A stretch of 24,596 bases of DNA from Bacteroidales bacterium (GTDB taxonomy: Bacteria; Bacteroidota; Bacteroidia; Bacteroidales; UBA932). Position 1 is the first letter of the stretch. The number at the start of each line of letters is the position of its first letter. Of the stretch, positions 16,081-24,083 are shown piece after piece. The notes under the pieces are model-generated. The model did no database searches. It saw only the letters and a program-made list of their open reading frames with translations, and had not been told where the DNA came from. A program made the translations under genes and the position numbers. Where the stretch lies: assembly GCA_023227835.1 (NCBI GenBank), contig JALOCI010000040.1, positions 1 through 24,596 on the forward strand, written 5' to 3'.

Positions 16081-17892
16081 ATGAGAATTAAAAAAAATAT
16101 ATATCCGATAATAGGCGTCCTGGCTTTATTTTCCGCTACCCAGCCTCTTTCCGCCCAACAAAAGATTGATCCGACACTTGAGGTCAGAAGGGATTTTGAT
16201 GCCTATCTGCTGGAGATACAAAAGGGGAAAATCAAACCGGTCTATCCGGACTCATTAGGAAACTTCAATCTCAATTTTGATTACTCGATTTTTGACAAGC
16301 CGATTGCCAACCTTTATGAGTTTTCTCCTTTACCGTCTGCCCAGATAGAGCATGGCACGAGGAATCGTTATCCGATACTATATGGGAACCTTGGTGTAAA
16401 CATACCGCTCAATCCTCACTTTGACTTATATTTCCAGCCAACTTTGCCTTCAAATTACAGCCTTACCTTATACGGAAAGCATGACTCATTCTGGGGTGAC
16501 CTAAACAGAATCCGGACGGAAAACGGAGAAACCCTGAAATCTGAACAACAAACAAAGGCGCCATACAGTAAAAACAACATAGGGCTGAATGTAAGCCACA
16601 GCTTCACCAAAGGGGAGTTCGGCCTGGATCTTGGATATGACAGAAACCTTTTCAGTTTTTACGGGTTCAATGACAGCACATATCAGAGAAACGACGTGCT
16701 TATTTCGCCCGAATCAAGATGGGGTACGGCATCTTACCTTAAAGATACCCTCTCCCACTCTTATGACAGATTAGGGGCTAACTTTTATCTGAGATCGACA
16801 AATAGTAAGTCCAACTACTTTTATTACGATTTTAACATAAGATACAACTACCTCAAAGACAGGGTAAAGTACCTGGAATTGCTGGAAGCTGCATCCCAAT
16901 ACTACAACCCGTATTACTTAAATGAAGAGAATTATATTGATGCTAAAACAACTATGGGACCGGTATTTGCCAAATACCACCGATTTCTTGTAGATCTTGA
17001 ATACCAGGCAGCCAACAGCATCAATTCCCAGAAGCTGGAGAGATATAACGTAGACGTCTATCCTAGATATCTGTTCAATAAAAACAAATGGATTTTCGAA
17101 GTTGGTTTAAAATTAGGAAAATATGTTGACAAGAGTGAAGATGCATTCAATGTATATTTCAGGGGATCACTTTCGTACGAGCTATTGAGGGATAAACTAT
17201 GGTTCTATGCTTCTGTTGACGGCAACAACAATTTTAGAACTTACAGCCAGATGATGGATCTCAATCCATGGATTACACCATCAATCGGCATTAAGAATAC
17301 AAGAGAACCGTTAATAGCAAGGACAGGCTTTAAAGGCGAGATACGAGAGAGACTGTCCTACAATGTCTGGGCAGGGTACAATGAATACAAAGGTTATATG
17401 ACTATGTTCCATTTCACCGACAATGTCTATGGTCCGGTCAATACATTTATTTCCTCATATAAAGATATGAACAAGATATCTGCGGGAGGTGAGGTCTTCT
17501 GGAAATCAGATGCTGTTGAGTCCGGGTTAAGTATGATATATAGCAAATGTGACAATAAAGACGGATCAACTGTCTTTAACATACCGGCATTTGAGACTAG
17601 AGCGTTCGGAAGATACAACTGGCGGGAAAGAATAATCGCCGGTGTGACCGTTCACTACAGATCATCATGTAAGACTCTTGCACACTATGATCCCAACGAC
17701 AACCTGAATGAAGAATCAAGTGTGACAATTCCGTCATTTACTGTTGTAAATCTTGATCTGACTTATGCTTATAACCGCAACTTGTCTTTCTATATTAAAG
17801 TAAACAATCTGCTGAATGCCAATGACCTTTACTATCTAAACTACGGGAACCCGGATATGGGAGCGGGATTGGGAGTTGTGTTTAAATTCTAA
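16081..17892 (+). CDS. TonB-receptor-like outer-membrane barrel lacking a plug domain
   Basis: 603 residues. A signal peptide (IYPIIGVLALFSATQPLSA, then QQKIDP) is followed by about 90 residues of mature N-terminus containing TLEVRRDFDAYLLE and NFDYSIFDKPIANLYEFSPL. From there on the protein consists of amphipathic, Tyr/Asn-rich strands. The C-terminal strands resemble TonB-dependent receptor barrels (TYAYNRNLSFYIKVNNLLNA ... GLGVVFKF, ending in Phe). The N-terminal part is too short for a plug domain, and no TonB box, carboxypeptidase-like repeat or plug motif is seen, so it is unlikely to be a normal TonB transporter. It is probably co-transcribed with the TPR gene; the strong terminator at 17918-17954 ends the unit. 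Function unknown. Automatic annotations would likely call it a TonB-dependent receptor. Confidence 0.75.
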   Translation: MRIKKNIYPIIGVLALFSATQPLSAQQKIDPTLEVRRDFDAYLLEIQKGKIKPVYPDSLGNFNLNFDYSIFDKPIANLYEFSPLPSAQIEHGTRNRYPILYGNLGVNIPLNPHFDLYFQPTLPSNYSLTLYGKHDSFWGDLNRIRTENGETLKSEQQTKAPYSKNNIGLNVSHSFTKGEFGLDLGYDRNLFSFYGFNDSTYQRNDVLISPESRWGTASYLKDTLSHSYDRLGANFYLRSTNSKSNYFYYDFNIRYNYLKDRVKYLELLEAASQYYNPYYLNEENYIDAKTTMGPVFAKYHRFLVDLEYQAANSINSQKLERYNVDVYPRYLFNKNKWIFEVGLKLGKYVDKSEDAFNVYFRGSLSYELLRDKLWFYASVDGNNNFRTYSQMMDLNPWITPSIGIKNTREPLIARTGFKGEIRERLSYNVWAGYNEYKGYMTMFHFTDNVYGPVNTFISSYKDMNKISAGGEVFWKSDAVESGLSMIYSKCDNKDGSTVFNIPAFETRAFGRYNWRERIIAGVTVHYRSSCKTLAHYDPNDNLNEESSVTIPSFTVVNLDLTYAYNRNLSFYIKVNNLLNANDLYYLNYGNPDMGAGLGVVFKF

Positions 17893-17917
17893 TATTCAAC
17901 ACATTACAATACTGATT

Positions 17918-17954
17918 AAACCTAATGATTTATGGAAAATTATTAGGTTTTTTT
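17918..17954 (+). terminator. Intrinsic terminator after the barrel gene
   Basis: AAACCTAATGATTT (17918-17931) pairs with AAATTATTAGGTTT (17937-17950) over 14 positions, one of them a G-U, around a 5-nt loop, followed by TTTT. It separates the TPR/barrel operon from gyrB. Confidence 0.85.
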
Positions 17955-17967
17955 GGGGGATTTTTTG

Positions 17968-17975
17968 TAACTTTG
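17968..17975 (+). promoter_or_regulatory. -7 box for gyrB
   Basis: TAACTTTG matches TAnnTTTG, 28 nt upstream of the gyrB ATG and just after the terminator. No well-spaced -33 TTG is seen; TTTG at 17952-17955 is too close. Confidence 0.6.
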
Positions 17976-18003
17976 TTTCTTTTAAAAGAGATAATATTTC
18001 AAA

Positions 18004-19998
18004 ATGAAGGAAAAAGAATCTGCGGTTGTCAGTGGTGGCTATTCTGCTGACAGTATTCAAGTTTTAGAAGGATTAGAGGCAGTCAGGAAAAGGCCTTCAA
18101 TGTACATAGGGGACATTGGTTCAAGAGGATTACATCATTTAGTATACGAAGTTGTTGATAACTCGATAGATGAAGCACTTGCCGGCTTCTGTACAGACAT
18201 TGATGTCGTTATTAATCCTGACAATTCGATAAGTGTTACAGATAACGGACGTGGTATACCGACTGGCATGCACGAGAAAGAGGGTAAGTCAGCTCTTGAG
18301 GTTGTGCTGACAGTACTTCATGCCGGAGGAAAATTCAGTAAGGATTCGTACAAAGTTTCCGGAGGACTTCACGGAGTAGGTGTTTCATGTGTAAATGCCT
18401 TATCCACTCATTTGACTGCCGAGATTCACCGTGATGGGAAGAAATTTATTCAGGAGTATTCAAAGGGTGTTCCTTTATATCCGGTTAAAGAGGATGGTGA
18501 TTCCGACAGGACAGGCACAATCATAACATTCAAGCCGGATCCTGAGATTTTTACAATGGGGACAGTATATAACTACGAGATACTGGCAACCAGGCTCAGG
18601 GAACTGGCCTTTCTGAACAAGGGAATCAAATTAACACTGTCAGACCTTCGTGATAACCAGGAAGATAAAGACGGGAACGGGAATCTGGAGGAGACGGAGA
18701 ATAAAGATAAAAAGGAGATATTCTATTCAGAACTTGGACTTTTGGAATTTGTCCAATATCTTGACGGAACCAGGGATAAACTTACTGAAAAACCTATTTA
18801 CCTCGAAAACGACAAGACCGGAATTCCTATTGAGATTGCCATGCAATACAATAATGGTTTTTCTGAGAATGTACATTCTTATGTAAACAATATAAACACT
18901 ATTGAGGGGGGTACACATCTCAGCGGATTCAGAAGAGGTCTCACCACAACTCTTAAAAATTATGCCGATAAAAACGGTATGCTTTCAAAACTCAAATTTG
19001 ACATTGATGCGTCAGATTTCAGAGAGGGTCTTACCGCCATTATTTCAGTAAAAGTGCAAGAACCTCAGTTTGAAGGACAAACCAAAACCAAACTTGGCAA
19101 TCCGGAGGTAATGGCCTCTGTATCTCAAGCGACCACAGCTGCTTTGGAAAATTATCTGGAGGAAAATCCAAAAGATGCCAGAGCAATTATAGATAAGGTT
19201 ATTCTGGCTGCAACAGCAAGGCATGCTGCAAGAAAAGCAAGGGAGTTGGTACAGAGAAAAACCGTGATGTCAGGTTCAGGCCTTCCCGGAAAATTGGCAG
19301 ACTGTTCAGACAGAGACCCTTCAAAATGTGAAATTTTCCTTGTCGAGGGAGACTCTGCAGGTGGAACAGCAAAAACAGGTCGTGACAGGATGTTTCAGGC
19401 AATCCTTCCGTTGAGAGGAAAGATTCTGAATGTTGAAAAAGCAATGGAGCATAAAGTCTTTGAAAGCGAAGAGATACGCAACATCTACACGGCTCTCGGT
19501 GTTACGGTCGGAACAGAAGATGACAGCAAGGCTCTTAATCTATCTAAACTGCGTTACCACAAAGTTATCATTATGACGGATGCCGATGTTGACGGAAGTC
19601 ACATAGCAACACTCATACTAACCTTCTTTTTCCGTTATATGCAAGACCTTATCAAGAACGGATATGTTTACATCGCAACCCCGCCTCTCTACCTGGTAAA
19701 GAAAGGCAAACAGGAACAGTATTGCTGGACAGAGGATGAGAGAAAGGAGACTATTGAAAAGTTGGGACAAGGAAAAGAGAGCGGATTACATGTACAGAGG
19801 TACAAAGGTCTTGGAGAGATGAACGCTGTTCAGTTGTGGGATACAACTATGAATCCGGAGACAAGAATTTTGCGCCAGGTAGATATTGAAAATGCTGCCG
19901 AGGCTGACAGAATTTTTTCAATGTTAATGGGAGACGATGTACCACCTAGAAGGGAATTTATTGAAGCTCACGCAAAATACGCAAATATCGATGCCTGA
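18004..19998 (+). CDS. gyrB: DNA gyrase subunit B
   Basis: 664 residues, full length. It supplies ATPase and Toprim functions for negative supercoiling with GyrA. The GHKL ATPase domain has YEVVDNSIDEA (48-58; Glu49, Asn53), DNGRGIP (80-86) and GGLHGVGVSCVNALS (120-134). The Toprim domain has EGDSAGG (448-454) and DADVDGSH (526-533), and the C-terminal motif is QRYKGLGEMNAVQLWDTTMN (598-617). YSADSIQVLEGLEAVRKRPS near the start is typical of Bacteroidota GyrB and not of ParE. A charged stretch rich in D/N/E/K at about 214-238 appears longer than in close relatives. Its stop overlaps the start of the M23 peptidase gene by 8 nt. Confidence 0.97.
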   Translation: MKEKESAVVSGGYSADSIQVLEGLEAVRKRPSMYIGDIGSRGLHHLVYEVVDNSIDEALAGFCTDIDVVINPDNSISVTDNGRGIPTGMHEKEGKSALEVVLTVLHAGGKFSKDSYKVSGGLHGVGVSCVNALSTHLTAEIHRDGKKFIQEYSKGVPLYPVKEDGDSDRTGTIITFKPDPEIFTMGTVYNYEILATRLRELAFLNKGIKLTLSDLRDNQEDKDGNGNLEETENKDKKEIFYSELGLLEFVQYLDGTRDKLTEKPIYLENDKTGIPIEIAMQYNNGFSENVHSYVNNINTIEGGTHLSGFRRGLTTTLKNYADKNGMLSKLKFDIDASDFREGLTAIISVKVQEPQFEGQTKTKLGNPEVMASVSQATTAALENYLEENPKDARAIIDKVILAATARHAARKARELVQRKTVMSGSGLPGKLADCSDRDPSKCEIFLVEGDSAGGTAKTGRDRMFQAILPLRGKILNVEKAMEHKVFESEEIRNIYTALGVTVGTEDDSKALNLSKLRYHKVIIMTDADVDGSHIATLILTFFFRYMQDLIKNGYVYIATPPLYLVKKGKQEQYCWTEDERKETIEKLGQGKESGLHVQRYKGLGEMNAVQLWDTTMNPETRILRQVDIENAAEADRIFSMLMGDDVPPRREFIEAHAKYANIDA

Positions 19999-20917
19999 TA
20001 CTGATAACCTTAAACTTATATCGCTGCTGCTTATATTCCTGACATTTTCATTTGTCATGACAGCAGAAGGAAAATCAAAAAAGCGCGAGATCGTACTGCT
20101 ACCGATCAAGCCGACAGTAATACTGCCGGATATTCCCGTATACACTCCGGACTACTCTTCTGAAATATTTGGATTGAACTATTCAAGGCCTATTCCTGAC
20201 CTTATTGAATTTGACAGAGGATGTGAGATATCCGACATGCCTGAAGAGTACGATATTTGGAGCGATAGTAAAATCAATCCGTATCAGGTAGATCTGGTCA
20301 ACATGAAAGACACAGTTACGCTGGACCTATCGGGATATTGCCCCCCTTCTATAAAATATGTTACCTCTGATTTTGGTTTTAGAAGATGGCGGTACCATTA
20401 TGGAATAGACCTGAAAGTTGAAAGAAATGACTCTGTGTGCTGTGCCTTTGATGGTGTTGTAAGGCTTACAAGATATGACCGAAGAGGATATGGTTACTAT
20501 ATACTGGTCCGGCATTTCAATGGTCTGGAAACTTTATACGGTCACCTTAATAACATCATGGTTAATCCCGGAGACACAATCCGTTCAGGAAGCATAATCG
20601 GCCTGGGAGGGAGTACCGGACGTTCAACCGGATATCACCTTCACTTTGAGACAAGATACCTTGGAAATCCGATTAACCCGCATGACCTTATAGACTTTGA
20701 AACACAGAAAGTTAAATTCGATAAATTCCAGCTTTCCGCAAATAACTTCCAATATAAAAAAGAGATTTCGAAAAGACGTTACTGGACTATCCGCAGGGGT
20801 GACACCTTAGGCCGAATTGCCATGAGAACCGGTGTCTCTGTTTCAAGACTATGCTCTCTTAACGGCATAAGAAGAAACTCACTGCTAAGGATTGGCAGAA
20901 AATTGAGATACACATAA
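19991..20917 (+). CDS. M23 family murein peptidase with C-terminal LysM domain
   Basis: 308 residues from ATG 19991, which lies inside the last codons of gyrB. An upstream in-frame ATG at 19937 is deeper in gyrB and would bury the signal sequence (LKLISLLLIFLTFSFVMTAE). The lysostaphin-like M23 domain (about 118-232) keeps its zinc and catalytic residues: His136 and Asp140 in HYGID, His185 in LYGHLN, and His216/His218 in YHLHFE. It is followed by a LysM peptidoglycan-binding domain (about 264-307: YWTIRRGDTLGRIAMRTGVS ... LNGIRR). A periplasmic peptide-crosslink endopeptidase of the DD-endopeptidase/NlpD type is predicted. An intact zinc site suggests real activity and not an NlpD-like degenerate activator. 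It is translationally coupled to gyrB. Confidence 0.92.
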   Translation: MPDTDNLKLISLLLIFLTFSFVMTAEGKSKKREIVLLPIKPTVILPDIPVYTPDYSSEIFGLNYSRPIPDLIEFDRGCEISDMPEEYDIWSDSKINPYQVDLVNMKDTVTLDLSGYCPPSIKYVTSDFGFRRWRYHYGIDLKVERNDSVCCAFDGVVRLTRYDRRGYGYYILVRHFNGLETLYGHLNNIMVNPGDTIRSGSIIGLGGSTGRSTGYHLHFETRYLGNPINPHDLIDFETQKVKFDKFQLSANNFQYKKEISKRRYWTIRRGDTLGRIAMRTGVSVSRLCSLNGIRRNSLLRIGRKLRYT

Positions 20918-20930
20918 TATTATATAACAA

Positions 20931-22184
20931 ATGGATATTTTTGAAAGAATAATTAACGATGAAGGCGGTCCTTTAGGGCAGTACAGAACAAAGGCTCACG
21001 GTTATTTTGCATATCCCAAGCTTGAAGGTCCTATTCAGCCTAGAATGATATTCAACGGGAAAGAGGTTCTTGCCTGGACATTTAACAATTATCTCGGGTT
21101 GGCTAACCACCCTGAGGTAAGAAAAGCAGATGCAGAAGCTGCTGCGGAATGGGGTCTTGGTTACCCTATGGGTGCACGTATGATGTCAGGACAGACCAAA
21201 TATCACGAACAACTCGAACGAGAACTTGCAGATTTTGAGCTAAAAGAGGATGCTTACCTTTTTAACTTCGGTTATCAGGGAATGGTATCGACTATAGATG
21301 CACTTGTTACAAGACATGATATAATAGTATATGACTCTGAAGCTCATGCTTGCATCATGGATGGAGTAAGGCTTCACATGGGACAGCGCATAGTTTACCC
21401 TCACAACAACATTGAGAAATGCGAAAAAGCTCTTCAAAGGGCAACAAAACTTGTAGCTGAGACAGGTGGCGGCATTCTTCTCATAACAGAGGGTGTATAT
21501 GGTATGACCGGAGCACTTGGAAGTCTTGACAAGATTGTTGAGCTTAAGAAAAAGTACAAATTCAGAATACTGATTGACGACGCTCATGGTTTTGGAGTAA
21601 TGGGAGCCAATGGCCGCGGTACTTCGGAGCATTTCAATGTAATGGATGATATTGATCTTTACTTCGGAGCTTTTGCAAAGTCTATGGCATCTATTGGCGG
21701 TTTTGTTGCCGGACCTACATCAATAATCAACTTCCTGAGGTACAATCTCCGTTCTCAGATTTATGCAAAATCTCTTCCTATGCCTCTTGTAATGGGTAAC
21801 CTCAAACGTCTTGAGCTGATACGCACAAAACCGGAGCTTCGCGACAAATTGTGGTTGATTACCAGGAGATTGCAAGAAGGACTCAGAGAGAGAGGTTTTG
21901 ACATAGGAAAAGCGGAGGCGTGTGTAACACCTATTTTCCTTCAGGGAGATGTTGTTGAGGCAACAAACATTTGTGTGGATCTTCGTGAGAACCATAAAGT
22001 GTTCTGCTCCGTGGTCGTATATCCTGTTGTACCAAAAGGTGTAATAATGTTCAGAATCATTCCTACAGCCATGCACTCTCTGGAAGATGTAGAATACACA
22101 CTAAATGTATTCTCAAAGATTGCAGAGAATCTTAAATCAGGCATGTACAAAGGGAGTGAGATGCAAAACAAGGCTATTGATTAA
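20931..22184 (+). CDS. Alpha-oxoamine synthase (serine palmitoyltransferase or cysteate acyltransferase type)
   Basis: 417 residues, PLP-dependent fold-type I. Active-site marks: His139 (DSEAHACIMDG) stacking on PLP, Asp217 and His219 in IDDAHGFG, Lys250 (FGAFAKSMASIGGF) as Schiff-base lysine, and the Gly-rich YPMGARMMSGQTKYHEQLE (79-97) that binds the acyl donor side. The family includes serine palmitoyltransferase, KBL and AONS, plus the cysteate acyltransferases that start sulfonolipid (capnine) synthesis in Bacteroidota. The N-terminal extension FERIINDEGGPLGQYRTKAH, before the conserved FNNYLGLANHP, is not like KBL or AONS. With an SDR gene 8 nt downstream, condensation of an amino acid with a fatty acyl thioester followed by ketone reduction is likely. 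Serine versus cysteate cannot be decided by eye. Confidence 0.85.
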   Translation: MDIFERIINDEGGPLGQYRTKAHGYFAYPKLEGPIQPRMIFNGKEVLAWTFNNYLGLANHPEVRKADAEAAAEWGLGYPMGARMMSGQTKYHEQLERELADFELKEDAYLFNFGYQGMVSTIDALVTRHDIIVYDSEAHACIMDGVRLHMGQRIVYPHNNIEKCEKALQRATKLVAETGGGILLITEGVYGMTGALGSLDKIVELKKKYKFRILIDDAHGFGVMGANGRGTSEHFNVMDDIDLYFGAFAKSMASIGGFVAGPTSIINFLRYNLRSQIYAKSLPMPLVMGNLKRLELIRTKPELRDKLWLITRRLQEGLRERGFDIGKAEACVTPIFLQGDVVEATNICVDLRENHKVFCSVVVYPVVPKGVIMFRIIPTAMHSLEDVEYTLNVFSKIAENLKSGMYKGSEMQNKAID

Positions 22185-22192
22185 TAATTAAC

Positions 22193-22999
22193 ATGCTTAA
22201 AGACAAGGTTGTAATAATTACAGGAGCTAGTTCCGGTATCGGTCTTGCTGCAGCAAGGGCTTTTGCAAACAAAGGTGCAAAGGTCGTATTAGCTGCCCGT
22301 CGCCTGGATAAGTTACTAGAAATAGACAAGGAGCTTTCATCTGTTTCCGAAATACTCTCCGTAAAGACGGATGTATCATCTGAAAGTGAATGCAAAAATC
22401 TTATAGAACAGGCAATTGCCCGTTTCGGCAAAATTGACATACTGGTAAATAACGCCGGAATATCTATGAGAGCCATGTTTAAAGACCTTGATCTTTCGGT
22501 TATAAAAAAACTCATGGATGTAAATTTTTGGGGCACGGTATATTGTACAAAATATGCCCTGCCCCATATTTTAAATACACATGGGTCAATTGTAGGAGTA
22601 ATATCAATCGCAGGGTTCAAGGGTTTGCCTGCCCGTACCGGTTATTCCTCCTCTAAATTTGCGATTTATGGATTTCTAGACACCCTCAGAGTAGAACATC
22701 TGAAGGATGATTTACATGTAATGATATTCGCCCCGGGATTCACCGCATCCAATATCCGGGAAGAGGCTCTTGTATCGGACGGTTCGCGTCAGGGAGAGAC
22801 ACCGAGAGATGAGGCCTCCATGATGAGTGCCGATGAGTGTGCAATACATCTGATAAAAGGTATTGAAAAGAGAAAAGCTCAGATAGTCCTCACACCTGTA
22901 GGGAAACTAACGGTTTTCCTGAATAAATTCTTCCCGCGTCTTGTTGACCGTCTGGAATACAATTACATGAAAAAGGAGCCTGATTCGCCCCTTAAATAG
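22193..22999 (+). CDS. SDR-family oxidoreductase, probable 3-keto long-chain-base reductase
   Basis: 268 residues, classical short-chain dehydrogenase. Cofactor motif TGASSGIG (10-17), NNAG (86-89), catalytic Ser138 (VISIAG), and Tyr151 with Lys155 (GYSSSK). Arg36-Arg37 in VVLAARRLDK follows beta-2, which favours NADP(H). After the Rossmann core, a C-terminal tail (LTVFLNKFFPRLVDRLEYNY) is hydrophobic/basic, as in membrane-associated lipid SDRs. The gene sits 8 nt after the alpha-oxoamine synthase; reduction of the 3-keto group of its product is the natural job (3-ketosphinganine or 3-ketocapnine). Family is sure, substrate inferred. Its stop is one base from the stop of the convergent hprA. 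Confidence 0.85.
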   Translation: MLKDKVVIITGASSGIGLAAARAFANKGAKVVLAARRLDKLLEIDKELSSVSEILSVKTDVSSESECKNLIEQAIARFGKIDILVNNAGISMRAMFKDLDLSVIKKLMDVNFWGTVYCTKYALPHILNTHGSIVGVISIAGFKGLPARTGYSSSKFAIYGFLDTLRVEHLKDDLHVMIFAPGFTASNIREEALVSDGSRQGETPRDEASMMSADECAIHLIKGIEKRKAQIVLTPVGKLTVFLNKFFPRLVDRLEYNYMKKEPDSPLK

Positions 23000-23000
23000 A

Positions 23001-23930
23001 CTACATTATAGATTTAATGTTCTGGACAATCATCCCGGCAAGCCTGGTTCTTGCCTGAATACTCGCCCACCCCACATGTGGAGTCAACAGAATTCTTTCA
23101 GAACAACATATTGAAAGAAACGGATGATCTGACGGAAGAGGCTCTTTTTCGAAAACATCAACAGCAGCACCGGCAATAATACCATCATTGACTGCTGAAG
23201 CCAAATCCCGTTCATTAACAATTCCCCCTCTGCCGAGATTAACTATGACAGCTGATTTTTTCATAAGTTTCATCTCTCGCAATGTGATGAGATTTTGTGT
23301 CTTTTCATTGAGCGGAGAGTGGATTGAAATAATGTCAGAAGTGCTCAACAATTCTTCGAAAGTGACCATTGGATAATCCTTGCAATGAGCTGTCCCACTT
23401 GTAGAGTAGTACTGGACCTCAGCACCGAAAGCACTTGCAATCCTTGCCACATTGCGTCCGATATCACCCATCCCTATTATTCCGAATTTCATGGTAGACA
23501 ATTCTGAAAACTGTCTCTGCAGGTTGGAGTACATTTTTCCCCTGCTGTACTCCCCGCTTTTCACATAGTTGTCGAAATAGGGAATATGGTTTAATAAAGC
23601 CAGAATCTGGGCGAAGGTTATCTGAGTGACACTATCGGTAGAGTAGCCCTTTACGTTTTTTACAGGAATTCCCTTTGAGGCAGCATAGTCGCTATCTATA
23701 TTATTTGTGCCGGTTGCAGCCACACAAATAAGCCTCAGCCTTGGTGCAGAATCGATTTCCGGCTTCCCCAATACAACTTTATTGACAATTACCACCTCGG
23801 CATCGCTTATACGATCCGCAACCTCTTCCGGTGATGTAAGTGGCCATCCCGTATAATCACCCAACTCTTCAAACTGAGTAAAGGAGATATCATCTCCCAT
23901 GGTTGCCTGATCAAGGAATACTATCTTCAT
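23001..23930 (-). CDS. hprA: D-2-hydroxyacid dehydrogenase (glycerate/hydroxypyruvate reductase type)
   Basis: 309 residues. NAD(P)-binding motif GIIGMGDIGRN (150-160). Catalytic residues are Arg234 (NLGRGG), Glu263 (FEKEPL) and His285 (LTPHVGW). The opening MKIVFLDQATMGDDISF and VAATGTNNID (70-79) fit the glycerate dehydrogenase branch, which interconverts glycerate and hydroxypyruvate. Other 2-hydroxyacids are possible, so the symbol is tentative. The start codon lies only 12 nt after the stem of a terminator-like hairpin (23943-23960), and no -7 box is seen between that hairpin and the ATG, so transcription must come through the hairpin or from a non-standard promoter. Confidence 0.88.
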   Translation of the reverse strand: MKIVFLDQATMGDDISFTQFEELGDYTGWPLTSPEEVADRISDAEVVIVNKVVLGKPEIDSAPRLRLICVAATGTNNIDSDYAASKGIPVKNVKGYSTDSVTQITFAQILALLNHIPYFDNYVKSGEYSRGKMYSNLQRQFSELSTMKFGIIGMGDIGRNVARIASAFGAEVQYYSTSGTAHCKDYPMVTFEELLSTSDIISIHSPLNEKTQNLITLREMKLMKKSAVIVNLGRGGIVNERDLASAVNDGIIAGAAVDVFEKEPLPSDHPFLSICCSERILLTPHVGWASIQARTRLAGMIVQNIKSIM

Positions 23931-23935
23931 AAAAT

Positions 23936-23970
23936 AAAAAAGAGCCGTCGTTAAACGGCTTTAATTTTTT
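23936..23970 (-). terminator. Hairpin terminator, probably of the former tRNA transcript
   Basis: AGCCGT (23943-23948) pairs with ACGGCT (23955-23960) around a 6-nt loop. On the minus strand it is followed by CTTTTTT. On the plus strand a T-run (23965-23970) also follows, so it could work in both directions. It lies directly after the CCA end of the tRNA fragment and directly before the hprA start. Confidence 0.65.
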
Positions 23971-23989
23971 GGTGCCCAGAACAAGACTT
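23970..23989 (-). other. 3' end fragment of a tRNA (probably tRNA-Leu): attachment-site core
   Basis: Read on the minus strand, the 20 bases break down as AAGT (3' half of a T-loop), CTTGT (3' T-stem strand), TCTGGGC (7-nt acceptor strand), A (discriminator) and CCA. The bases further upstream on the minus strand do not supply the partner T-stem (ACAAG), T-loop TTC or any cloverleaf, so only the 3' end is present. The predicted acceptor partner GCCCAGA and the tail GTCTTGTTCTGGGCACCA match my memory of a Bacteroidota tRNA-Leu; identity as Leu is less sure than identity as a tRNA end. An integrase gene starts 224 bp away, which fits an att core. Confidence 0.68.
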
Positions 23990-24041
23990 ACCACCATGTC
24001 ACAAGGCCATTTTACATTCCGTTGATATATAGCCCAATAAC

Positions 24042-24068
24042 GCCATATATAATTATGGCACAAATATA
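24042..24068 (-). promoter_or_regulatory. Possible outward promoter next to an inverted repeat
   Basis: Minus-strand TATATTTG (24068-24061) matches TAnnTTTG and points out of the element toward the tRNA fragment and hprA. Just downstream is an inverted repeat GCCATA (24042-24047)/TATGGC (24054-24059), which would cover the start point. No -33 TTG is seen, and the AT-rich context makes chance plausible. Confidence 0.3.
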
Positions 24069-24083
24069 TACATAAATTTTATC

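Noticed and set aside
23971..24060. A complete tRNA gene on the minus strand
   Set aside because: The 3' 20 bases fit a tRNA, but no matching T-stem, anticodon arm or acceptor 5' strand (GCCCAGA) follows within tRNA distance.
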